DNA of 64,000 bases from Microbacterium sp. MF43 (GTDB lineage Bacteria > Actinomycetota > Actinomycetes > Actinomycetales > Microbacteriaceae): NCBI RefSeq assembly GCF_012847295.1, contig NZ_JABBDY010000002.1, positions 186,001 to 250,000 on the forward strand, given 5' to 3'. A program made the position numbers and the translations under genes. Below the pieces are notes generated by a model, which saw only the letters and a program-made list of their open reading frames with translations, made no database searches and had not been told where the DNA came from. This document shows, one piece after another, positions 19,424 to 27,279 of this stretch (positions are counted from its first letter, which is position 1; the number at the start of each line of letters is the position of its first letter).

Positions 19424-19638
19424 CGCGACCGGGACGCGGCCCTCTGGGCACGCCACCCACGGAAGTCGCAATGCGCCAGCGCGATGTCTGCCGATCGAGC
19501 GCGGCATCGTAGACGAACCGACTGCAATGCACGCAGGCACCCAGGGTGGGCGACGCCCTTTAGGAGCACTCCCCTACACATACCTTCAACGCAGAAAAAT
19601 ACCTGGATAACGCACAAAACCTTGCCTACGCTGGCGGC
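19424..19638. other. Candidate oriT region upstream of the relaxase
   Basis: 215 bases without a gene. Between about 19541 and 19563 there are adjacent small inverted repeats (CACCC-A-GGGTG, then GGGCG-ACGCCC) followed by GGAGCACTCC. Position next to a relaxase gene and the clustered inverted repeats fit an origin of transfer, but no nick-site consensus could be assigned by eye. Confidence 0.3.
19627..19632 (+). promoter_or_regulatory. -10 box, leaderless promoter of the relaxase gene
   Basis: TACGCT, six bases (GGCGGC), then ATG at 19639. No Shine-Dalgarno sequence precedes the start. Confidence 0.45.
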
Positions 19639-22377
19639 ATGCGAGGAGGCCTCGAGCGATGGAAGCGAGGTGCCGAGTCCCGAGGGGTTCGACAAGCGCT
19701 CACCTACGCGCTCGAGGGCACTTGCGATGCTCACCTGCAGCACTCCCCCAGTGTTGACGCACTTGGAGCGTACAGTGACGCTTCCGATTCGACCGTCGCG
19801 CGGTTCATCGTCGAGAACGGCGTCATCACCTCCGATGAGCTCGATGCCGGCGGCCTTCGCGTCTGGCTTACAGGACACGACCCAGTCACCGGCGAAGGGC
19901 GAGGCCATCAGCGACTGAGCCCTGACGCGGACCTTCTGCTTGACGGAACGCTCAATCATCCGAAGTCGTACAGCATCGCCGCGCTACTGCATCCCCAGCT
20001 CGCCGCCGAGTTCGAAGCCCTCCAGAATCGGCTACGTGAGCGCATCCTGCTCACCTGGCAGACGGAGCTCAACGCGCGGCGCGGGCACGGTGGGCTCATC
20101 CGCGAGGAGATCACCCGCATCGAGGTCGTCGAGCTACAGCATCGACGCTCGCGCGCGCTCGACCCGCACATCCACCGTCACCTCTGGCTCAACATCAAGG
20201 TGCTCGGCGCGGACGGCAAGTGGTCGAACCTCGACTCACGCGTCGCGATGAAACTGCACACTGTCGTCAACGCCGAGGGCGAACTCGCCGCTCGCACCGA
20301 TCCCGCCTGGATCGCTGCGCTCGCGCGGCACGGATACACGCTTGACCACGCCGGCGAGATCGCCGAGCTCGCGGGCGCGGTCCGGCCCGTCTCGCGTCGG
20401 TCGGCGCAGATCGAAACCAACCGCGCGCGCATGATCGCGGAGTGGTCGGCGGCGCACGGAGGATCCGCGCCGAGCGTGGAGGTGTTGCAACAGATCGATC
20501 GGCGCGCGTGGGCGGTGGCGCGTCCGAACAAGCCGACCGATCTTGACGAGGAGTGTTGGGAGGCCCAGGTCCGTGACGAGATCACAGCGATCGATCCGAG
20601 CGCGACCCGCCCGCGCGCACCCATTTCAGTTGCCGCCACAGAGCTGCACGCCATCGACTTGGATCTGCTCGCGGCACAGGCGGTGGTCGACGCGGACGAA
20701 CGGTCCACGTCATCCGGCGGGAGGTTCAGCGTTTTCGACATGCGCGCCGGCGCAATACGCGCTCTCTCGCGCACGGGCGTCGTTGCGGAACGCGACCGTC
20801 TCGACGGTGTGATCACCGAGATCACGGAGCGTGCAATGCGTTCCGTCTATCGGCTCGTTGCGGATGATCCACCCACGCAGGTGAAGGCGTTTATGGCGAC
20901 GGAAACCGTCCTCGCCAAGGTGCGCCTCGCTGGCCGCTTGGACGCGCTCGCCCGACCCGGGCGCTCCCTACTGCCGGACGAATTGCACCGGCTCGCACCA
21001 GACGCGGATCTGTCGGCGCTGGATACGTCGCAGGGCGTTGCAGCGTGCGCCATCGCCGGCACGGACGGGCTCGTGACAGTTGCCGGCCCCGCAGGCGCGG
21101 GCAAGACCACGATGTTGCACGCCGCGTTCGCGGCGCTGACGTCGCAACGGCGACGAATGCTGGTCATTGCTCCCACGCGAAAGGCTGCATCGGTGGCATC
21201 TCGCGAGGTCGGGGCCGCGGCATCCAGTATTCACTCCTTGCTTTCGGATCACGGCTACCGATGGGGCACCGACGACGCTGGCGCGAAGGTGTGGACCAGG
21301 CTTCGAGTGGGAGAGGTCGATCCAAGCACGGGCGTCGCATACGGCGGACCGGCCCAGTACGTGTTGCGTCCTCGCGATCGGATTGTCGTCGACGAAGCCG
21401 GCATGGTCGATCTGCAGACGGCGAACATCCTCGTCGAGCTCGCGATCGAGCAGAGCGTCGGGCTGGCGTTCGTGGGTGACACGCACCAGGCGTTGCCGGT
21501 CGGACACGCGGGTGCGATGGGTTCTGCGATCCGGCACGCGAACGCTGCGGTCGAGCTCGACACAGTGCACCGGTTCCGCGATCCCGAATACGCGGCGCTC
21601 ACACTGCGGCTCCGGGACGCAGGTGACCGCGGGCGTGCGCTCGCCGTCGCGGGCGAGCTTGCCGAACACGGTCACGTCGAGCGGGTCGACCATCACGACG
21701 CGGCGCGTGAGCGGATGATCGACGCGTACTTCGAGTGGCACGCGCGCGGCAAGCGGGTGACGCTGGTATCAGGCACGAATGCCGAGGCGGATGCGATCAG
21801 CGACGCCATCCAGCAGCGGCGAGTCGATCAGGGCGAGCTCGACGTCCGCGTCGCCGCGTGGGGAATTGGGCAGCAGCGCATCCTCGTCGGCGACACCGTC
21901 CAGACACGCCGCAACGACCGACTCACGGGCGTCGAGAATCGCGCGCACTGGATCGTGCGCGGCATCCGCGACGAGTTCCTCTCTCTTGCCTCCGTGAGCG
22001 ACAGCGGCGAGGTTGCGCAAGTGTCCACCGAGTATGCGCGCGAGCACCTGCAGCTCGCCTACGCGTCAACCGTGCACGGCGTGCAGGGCGACACCGCCGA
22101 CGCGTCGATCGTCGGGCCCGACGTGGATGCCGCGGGACTCTACGTAGGTCTCACGCGCGGCCGGCTGCACAACGCCGCGATCGTAGTCGCACGGAGCGAT
22201 GCCGCAGCCCGCGAGTGCCTCGCCGAGTCGATGCAGCGCGGCACTCCGGACTTGACGATGCAGGATGCTGTGCGCGCGGCCCGGGCGGAGGTGTGGCGCG
22301 CGGCGCGGCGCCGGTACTCGGCGATGGCGACTGGTCCGGTCGTGGCGCCGAGTGCGGGGCGCGGGATCGGGATGTGA
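19639..22377 (+). CDS. MOBF-family relaxase/helicase (TrwC/TraA-like)
   Basis: 912 residues. The N-terminal relaxase domain has the substrate segment VWLTGHDPVTG, the NHPKSYSIAALL block equivalent to the PKS motif of TrwC relaxases, and the metal-binding histidines PHIHRHLW (about 177-181). The catalytic tyrosine would be Tyr23 or Tyr45. The C-terminal RecD-like SF1 helicase has Walker A GPAGAGKT (about 483-490), VDEAGMVDL and a final YVGLTRGR. It would nick oriT, stay bound to the strand and unwind it. There is no type IV channel in the window, so the element relies on a helper. Confidence 0.9.
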   Translation: MRGGLERWKRGAESRGVRQALTYALEGTCDAHLQHSPSVDALGAYSDASDSTVARFIVENGVITSDELDAGGLRVWLTGHDPVTGEGRGHQRLSPDADLLLDGTLNHPKSYSIAALLHPQLAAEFEALQNRLRERILLTWQTELNARRGHGGLIREEITRIEVVELQHRRSRALDPHIHRHLWLNIKVLGADGKWSNLDSRVAMKLHTVVNAEGELAARTDPAWIAALARHGYTLDHAGEIAELAGAVRPVSRRSAQIETNRARMIAEWSAAHGGSAPSVEVLQQIDRRAWAVARPNKPTDLDEECWEAQVRDEITAIDPSATRPRAPISVAATELHAIDLDLLAAQAVVDADERSTSSGGRFSVFDMRAGAIRALSRTGVVAERDRLDGVITEITERAMRSVYRLVADDPPTQVKAFMATETVLAKVRLAGRLDALARPGRSLLPDELHRLAPDADLSALDTSQGVAACAIAGTDGLVTVAGPAGAGKTTMLHAAFAALTSQRRRMLVIAPTRKAASVASREVGAAASSIHSLLSDHGYRWGTDDAGAKVWTRLRVGEVDPSTGVAYGGPAQYVLRPRDRIVVDEAGMVDLQTANILVELAIEQSVGLAFVGDTHQALPVGHAGAMGSAIRHANAAVELDTVHRFRDPEYAALTLRLRDAGDRGRALAVAGELAEHGHVERVDHHDAARERMIDAYFEWHARGKRVTLVSGTNAEADAISDAIQQRRVDQGELDVRVAAWGIGQQRILVGDTVQTRRNDRLTGVENRAHWIVRGIRDEFLSLASVSDSGEVAQVSTEYAREHLQLAYASTVHGVQGDTADASIVGPDVDAAGLYVGLTRGRLHNAAIVVARSDAAARECLAESMQRGTPDLTMQDAVRAARAEVWRAARRRYSAMATGPVVAPSAGRGIGM

Positions 22378-22544
22378 CAAATGCTCGATTCACCGGACGA
22401 TCATTGGGCAAGCCCTCGGTTGGCTATTCGGGCGGGGTCGAATGCGCCATCACCGCACTTGCGTCATTTTCTCCCCCTCCGGTAGAAGACCGGATTGCGG
22501 GCGGCCAAGACCAGCTCCCTTGTGCCGACCGGAAAACCGTCGAG

Positions 22545-23534
22545 CTATCCCCGAAGGAAGCCCATGTGCCCAGTCGCCATCGCGAGTCGTTCGACAGGGT
22601 CGAACAGGTCCGACCCTTCAAGTGCGTTCGACAGTGCATACTCGTCGCGGTTCAGCAAAGCGAGTATCAGGATCAGTTCGCCTTGAGTCGTTATCCACCC
22701 TGAGCTCACATCATGCGATTCGGATTTCGGGCCGTACTCGTTGATGACCGTCGAGACCTCCCCCAGATTCTCCCTCATATAGACCTCAACCAAAGCGCGA
22801 AGCTCGGTCGCGGAACCAAGGCCGGCCGACTCCACCTGCTCGATGACATGCATCGTTAAGTGAGCATCGCTGGGCGCGCGAGTCAGATGATTCACCGTTG
22901 CCTCAAGATATTGAGCTAGTTCAAGCCGTCGAAAGCCGTCGAGCTCGCGTGCCATGGACACGCCCTCTTCGAGCTGGAGGTCGAAGAGCTCCATCAAGAC
23001 GAGGAGGCGATTAAAGTGTCGTTTCACGGCGTCCGGTACCTCGCCCTTCTTGTAGATGTAACGGTGCTCCGTTTCAGCCCAGGCGTGTTGCGCCGCGGTT
23101 CTGATTTGCACCTCGCATTGCAGTGGCGTCCCGTCCGGACGCTGAACGGCGTCCGAGGTGATGTGAGCGTGTAGCCCTCGATAACGAATGACCGATGGGT
23201 CGGACTGTTCCTCCTGGTTCTCTATGGCGATGACCTGAAAAAGATTGGAGCTTCGCAGACTAGCGACCACCTCCGACCTTTCGGATGACGTCCCGACAAT
23301 CACGCGCGCGCCAACGATGTCGGAGCATTCAGACCATGGGTCGGAGTACTTCTTCCGCAGCTGCTTCTTGAAAAGCTCAAGCGGTTCTTTCGCTCGCGCT
23401 GACACCGCAGCCTTTAGAACGCCACGCTCGCCAATGCACTCGGCGAGGTCAACCTGGAGCTGACTCGCCTGCGCCTTATACTGCGCGTGCAGTCCTGCAT
23501 ATTGCTCATACAACTCTCGCGCTGTGATGGTCAC
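22545..23534 (-). CDS. RelA/SpoT-domain nucleotidyltransferase (toxSAS/CapRel-like candidate)
   Basis: 329 residues. The N-terminal ~165 residues are a (p)ppGpp-synthetase-type domain with the key residues present: RAKEP (47-51) for ATP binding, DIVGARV with Asp72, YRGLH (118-122), and the catalytic CEVQIRT with Glu141, followed by HAWAETEH. There is no hydrolase or TGS/ACT domain, so it is not a housekeeping Rel. The C-terminal ~150 residues are helical and unrecognised. Starts at GTG two bases after the NdpA-like gene's stop. Small synthetases in mobile elements are often growth-arresting toxins; that role here is inference. Confidence 0.78.
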   Translation of the reverse strand: MTITARELYEQYAGLHAQYKAQASQLQVDLAECIGERGVLKAAVSARAKEPLELFKKQLRKKYSDPWSECSDIVGARVIVGTSSERSEVVASLRSSNLFQVIAIENQEEQSDPSVIRYRGLHAHITSDAVQRPDGTPLQCEVQIRTAAQHAWAETEHRYIYKKGEVPDAVKRHFNRLLVLMELFDLQLEEGVSMARELDGFRRLELAQYLEATVNHLTRAPSDAHLTMHVIEQVESAGLGSATELRALVEVYMRENLGEVSTVINEYGPKSESHDVSSGWITTQGELILILALLNRDEYALSNALEGSDLFDPVERLAMATGHMGFLRG

Positions 23535-23536
23535 AC

Positions 23537-24580
23537 CTACCGCGCTCCGTTCTTGACGCTCTCCACTCGCGCTCCCATGATCTGCACGGTGGGTCCAGCC
23601 GTGCCGTCCGACACCTGCACTGCGCCATCGCCCCCCACCTCCTCAGGTGGCGCGGTAATTGTGATGTCGTTCTCGAGTTCGATCCGCACTTTCCGCATTC
23701 GACTATCGATCCGCGAGTTGTCCTTCGAGAACGCAACCAAGGGCGCCTTCGCGGCCTGCGCAAGGGAGGCGATCTCTTTTCCGTGCCCGTTCGGAACGTG
23801 CTTCTGAATGAATGCGACTGGATCGAACTGCCTGTCGTTTGAACGAAGTTCGGACAGCAGTGCATGCTGGACGTCGACCTTTTGGTCGCCTGTCATGCTG
23901 CTCCGGTTGATCGCTTGCGTGATGCCGTCCAGCAGCATCTCCGTCATGACCGACGGTTCCTCCCTCAGCCGCATTCCGAGAAACTTGCCGAGGAAGTATG
24001 CGGCGATGTTCCGATCGCTCTGCTCGTCGACCGCTTCCCCCGACACGAACCCCGTTGCCGACCAGGCCTTGATGAAAATCGCAACCTTGTAAATTCTTGT
24101 CTTGTCACCGAACACCAGGTCCCGGAGCAGCTCTACGGCGAACACGTTATTGCCGTGCTCGTCCTTTGTGGGCTCCAGGCGCATCGCCTCTTGGTGCTCA
24201 ACTTTGGCGATAACGAAGCCCTCTTCGTTCCCGAGGCTAGCCTCGGCGACCACCAGCAGCCCTTCGGCCGCTGTACCAGGCTGAGTAGACGCCAACGCGT
24301 CCGCCAGCAACTTGCTTGCATCCTCGAGAGATGTGGACGAGCCCCAGAGCGCTAGGAGTGTGTCTCGGGCGGGGTGCTTCTCCGCGTTCGCCTGGACGAT
24401 CGGGAGGGCTCTGTTGTAGAGAGACTTCTGAAACCGACTAACAAGGTACCCAAGGTCCTGCGCAGACAGTTCCACGGGCGCGTCGGTCAACATTGTCGAG
24501 AATGTGTGCTGCCCGGAACCATCGCGAAGCACTCGATGCATCATCACGCTCCCGAGCTTGAGCGACGAATAGTTAATCAT
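23537..24580 (-). CDS. NdpA/YejK-like nucleoid-associated protein
   Basis: 347 residues. The sequence pattern resembles the 37-kDa nucleoid-associated protein family (PF04245): early LKLGSVMMHRVL, a beta-rich core with EGFVIAKVEHQEAMRLE and TRIYKVAIFIKAW, then NIAAYFLGKFLGMR and a C-terminal FDPVAFIQKHV. The resemblance is by pattern only. The second of two ATGs is preferred, seven bases after GGAGG. It is the first gene of a two-gene operon with the RelA/SpoT-domain protein, and might be its sensor, DNA anchor or antitoxin. Confidence 0.55.
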   Translation of the reverse strand: MINYSSLKLGSVMMHRVLRDGSGQHTFSTMLTDAPVELSAQDLGYLVSRFQKSLYNRALPIVQANAEKHPARDTLLALWGSSTSLEDASKLLADALASTQPGTAAEGLLVVAEASLGNEEGFVIAKVEHQEAMRLEPTKDEHGNNVFAVELLRDLVFGDKTRIYKVAIFIKAWSATGFVSGEAVDEQSDRNIAAYFLGKFLGMRLREEPSVMTEMLLDGITQAINRSSMTGDQKVDVQHALLSELRSNDRQFDPVAFIQKHVPNGHGKEIASLAQAAKAPLVAFSKDNSRIDSRMRKVRIELENDITITAPPEEVGGDGAVQVSDGTAGPTVQIMGARVESVKNGAR

Positions 24581-24892
24581 CATGACCCTCCCGCCTCGAA
24601 GACTAGGGGACGCCCCTCCCCATTCCGCTGAATGGATGCGTGTACCCCCGCGCGTCGGGCGGGCGACGCCCGCACCCTTACCTTGACGCGGCACCGGCGT
24701 TGACCTCCGCACCCCTCAACCGCCGAATCGGCGAACCCGCAATTACCGAGGTTCCGGACTACTTCGATGCCGGCTCGCGGCATCCTCCGTCAGCACAGCC
24801 GGCGCAGCTCGCCGCGGCGGGTTCGCGCCGTGATCCAATGGGCGAGTCATCTATCATGCCGGCGTAGAGGTAGGCGGCCTGGCAGCGAGAGC

Positions 24893-25060
24893 GATGCTGA
24901 GGTTGCTTGCCACGTTGGTAGCGAAATCGCTAGTCACGTTGCTGGTGAGATTGCCCGTGACGCTAAGAGTGTCAACGAGACTTGACATCGTGTCAGGATT
25001 GCTAGTCCGACTGATAGCGACTCTGTGCACAACGTTGAGCGACACGCCGACTAACTTCGG
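24893..25060 (+). repeat. Degenerate tandem repeat, period 12 bases
   Basis: About fourteen 12-base units loosely fit GCTAGTGACGTT; the closest is GCTAGTCACGTT (11 of 12). Translation in any frame gives four-residue quasi-repeats: EIASHVAGEIA on plus, NLTSNVTSDFAT on minus. The palindrome TGACA-TCG-TGTCA lies inside. A 60-codon plus frame (24894-25076) and a 63-codon minus frame (24854-25045) span it; neither has a ribosome binding site I trust. Confidence 0.5.
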
Positions 25061-25082
25061 TTACTCTTTTGAGTAGTGGTTT

Positions 25083-25233
25083 CCCCAGGACCGTCCGCAG
25101 CGCCAACTACGAACGGTCCCAGCGCGGGGCAACCATCGCCAGTCATTCAGGACCGGCACTGCCTCAGTCAGATAGGACTGGGACTCTTTTTCAAGAGAAG
25201 GCCTCGGGGTCATAACTCCCGAGGTCTTTCTCT
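25083..25233 (+). other. Cluster of strong inverted repeats, possible structured RNA or origin
   Basis: Stem 1 is GGACCGT (25088-25094) with ACGGTCC (25113-25119). A second pairing is CCAGTC/GACTGG around 25130-25175. The longest is a 15-pair stem with one bulge, 25194-25208 against 25218-25233, with inner arms CCTCGGG/CCCGAGG. A run CTTTTTC lies between the last two hairpins. No match to a known RNA family came to mind. Confidence 0.4.
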
Positions 25234-25815
25234 ATGCACAGGATACCGAGGCGAACCGACTTCCGCGCCGTTACACGTCACGCTGTCGGACACGACAAGC
25301 ACGAATCGGTCTTGCTCCTTGACGCGGACGCCAAGCACGAAGGGCTGGCTTCACCACTCTCAGGTAGTACGCATCCCCGGAAATCCGCGGGCGCTGAATC
25401 ATGTCGGCAGACGGTGTGTCGATGGGCACGGACCCTGAGAGTTTGCCTAGAAGGCGAGGCGGCGTCGAGCAGGGGCCGAAGTAGTAGCAGTATCGCGGGC
25501 GTCAGCTACCTGGCCCCTATACTCGCGGCCGTGGCAGACCTCGCCCCAATCCGCCTTTGGATCAGGTCCGGATCTCGTTCCTGGTGGCTCAACCGGTGCC
25601 TCACGGCTGAGCCCTCGCAGCACTCCAGCATGAGATCGCTCGCGATCCTCTGGTCCCATGACCGGCACGGGACACAGCCGCTGGTCGCGATCGCGCCAGT
25701 GCGCGCCGACGGCACAGCTTCGTTTGCTGCACGCAATCGGATAGTGCGTTGGCTTCCTTTGGCACGATCCATCCAGCCGGGAACGATCAGGGCTGGACGG
25801 GCGAGACTTCTCGAT

Positions 25816-27048
25816 TCACTTCGGGGCAGGCGGGCCATCCCCCTCGAAGGGCGACGCGTGAGAGTGACGGCGCCTGCCCGCGAAAAGAAGTGCGCGGACG
25901 TGGTGAGCTAGCCCCATGCGTCCGCGATACCCCTCAGCCGCGTGAAGTGCTTCGAGGAGCTTCCGTTCGCGAGCTTCCGCCACGGCCACGCGCTTTCGCC
26001 GACTCGCGTCCGTGAAGAGCACCGTAGCGAGCCGACCACGCCACCAAGGTCCAACCCACAGCAGACCCGGAATAAGAAAGCCCGTCAGGTATAGAGCACT
26101 TTCAACCTCATGCCCTCGGTAACCGAGCGCCGCACGCACGACAATAGTCGCCCACAAGATCCAGAACACGAGAGGTAACAACGTGAGGCTCCACCGGACC
26201 CATGGGTCGAAAAAGAATCTCGCCTCGGTCGCGAGGACGGCGAATGACATCATGGCTAAACCCCACAGCGACAGAAGGAGCGCAACCGGCCCAAAAGGAG
26301 AGACCTCGCCATTGGCTGCGCCGATCCCCGACGCCACGACGAGTGGCACTACGGTGATCGCGCTCGAAAGTGCAATGGCCCTCCAGAAGGCCAGGTGAGG
26401 ACGCGCACGCGAATGCCGCGCAATTCGCACATCCCAAGCGCGTGTCCGCTCAGCTTGATCTCGAGCGATGATGTAGCGAGACAAGAGAGAGCCGAGTGAG
26501 TAGCGCCCGCAAGACGCGCCGACGACAACCACGAGTGGGACCAGAGCAACGAGTCCAATGATCGAGGGGCTCCAGGGCACCGCGGGGTGGATTGAGAGAC
26601 TAAGCAGAATCACTACAAATGCCACGTACGCCCCAGTGACCACTGTGGCGGACGTGGCGACGATCGAGCGAGTCGACTCGAGGTCGAGAAGGTCGTCGCC
26701 GGGTGCCACCTCAGGGAGCCCCTCGCTGGTCCAGCGCAGCAGTTCAGGCCGATCGTGCGGGATCGCCAACCACACAAGCAGAGCTACCAGCACCGTCGTC
26801 GTGAGGGGCGCGATCCAGCCCGCGAGCTCCGAAAGGCTTTCTGACCAACTGACCACGGCGTACTCCGAGGCGTACTCCAACTTCGAGATGAACGACGAGC
26901 CAGGGGCTGAAGTCAGTGCGTTAGCAACCACGCCGAACAGACTGAGCGATACCGCGATCACCAGTAGCAAGGCGACCGCCGCGATCTGCGCGATCGTCGA
27001 TCGCCACGTATGCCGATCAGAGCCCGTCGTCGCGACTGATTCACTCAT
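25816..27048 (-). CDS. Multi-pass membrane protein, unknown
   Basis: 410 residues with about eight hydrophobic segments: near 21-45, 80-95, 132-152, 160-180, 222-240, 252-272, 285-305 and 318-335 by eye. It ends in a basic cytoplasmic tail of about 70 residues (RRKRVAVAEARERKLLEALHAAEGYRG). No known domain is recognised. The start has no ribosome binding site but a TAGGTT -10 box six bases upstream. It is divergent from the NACHT gene with about 230 bases between, so it may be a partner of that system or independent cargo. Confidence 0.7.
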   Translation of the reverse strand: MSESVATTGSDRHTWRSTIAQIAAVALLLVIAVSLSLFGVVANALTSAPGSSFISKLEYASEYAVVSWSESLSELAGWIAPLTTTVLVALLVWLAIPHDRPELLRWTSEGLPEVAPGDDLLDLESTRSIVATSATVVTGAYVAFVVILLSLSIHPAVPWSPSIIGLVALVPLVVVVGASCGRYSLGSLLSRYIIARDQAERTRAWDVRIARHSRARPHLAFWRAIALSSAITVVPLVVASGIGAANGEVSPFGPVALLLSLWGLAMMSFAVLATEARFFFDPWVRWSLTLLPLVFWILWATIVVRAALGYRGHEVESALYLTGFLIPGLLWVGPWWRGRLATVLFTDASRRKRVAVAEARERKLLEALHAAEGYRGRMGLAHHVRALLFAGRRRHSHASPFEGDGPPAPK

Positions 27049-27054
27049 GCGGCA

Positions 27055-27060
27055 AACCTA
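27055..27060 (-). promoter_or_regulatory. -10 box, leaderless promoter of the membrane-protein gene
   Basis: TAGGTT on the minus strand, six bases (TGCCGC) before the ATG at 27048. Confidence 0.5.
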
Positions 27061-27279
27061 GAGGACTCTGTGCGCATCACAGGTTCGCTCGGCCCCCTGG
27101 CCCGCTGCGCCGGCGCCCGCTGAGCGCTCCTGACTGCGCGCGGTGACCACCACGGTGTCGTACTCGCGCCAGTTGATCGCAGTCGCCTACAGTTGGGCGG
27201 ACTCGACGTGGGCCCCAACTCCCCCAATAGAATCGCGTGGCGACGGCGCGCTGACGCGGCGACACCTGACTGGAGTGCG

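Larger units (their letters stand above)
24581..25815. other. 1.2-kb gene-poor region with repeats and hairpins
   Basis: No convincing gene. From left to right: about 300 bases of unremarkable sequence; the 12-base periodic stretch at 24893-25060; a cluster of inverted repeats at 25083-25233; and about 580 bases to the membrane protein gene with only weak reading frames (one of 225 codons at 25234-25911 runs into the opposite-strand gene and looks non-coding). It could hold a replication or transfer origin or a structured RNA. Confidence 0.5.

Noticed and set aside
22480-22494. CCGGT-AGAAG-ACCGG hairpin between the relaxase and RelA/SpoT genes as a terminator
   Set aside because: Neither side is followed by a T-rich tract, so I did not annotate it.
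25234-25911. 225-codon plus-strand frame in the gene-poor region
   Set aside because: No ribosome binding site, no motif, and it overlaps the 3' end of the convincing minus-strand membrane protein gene.
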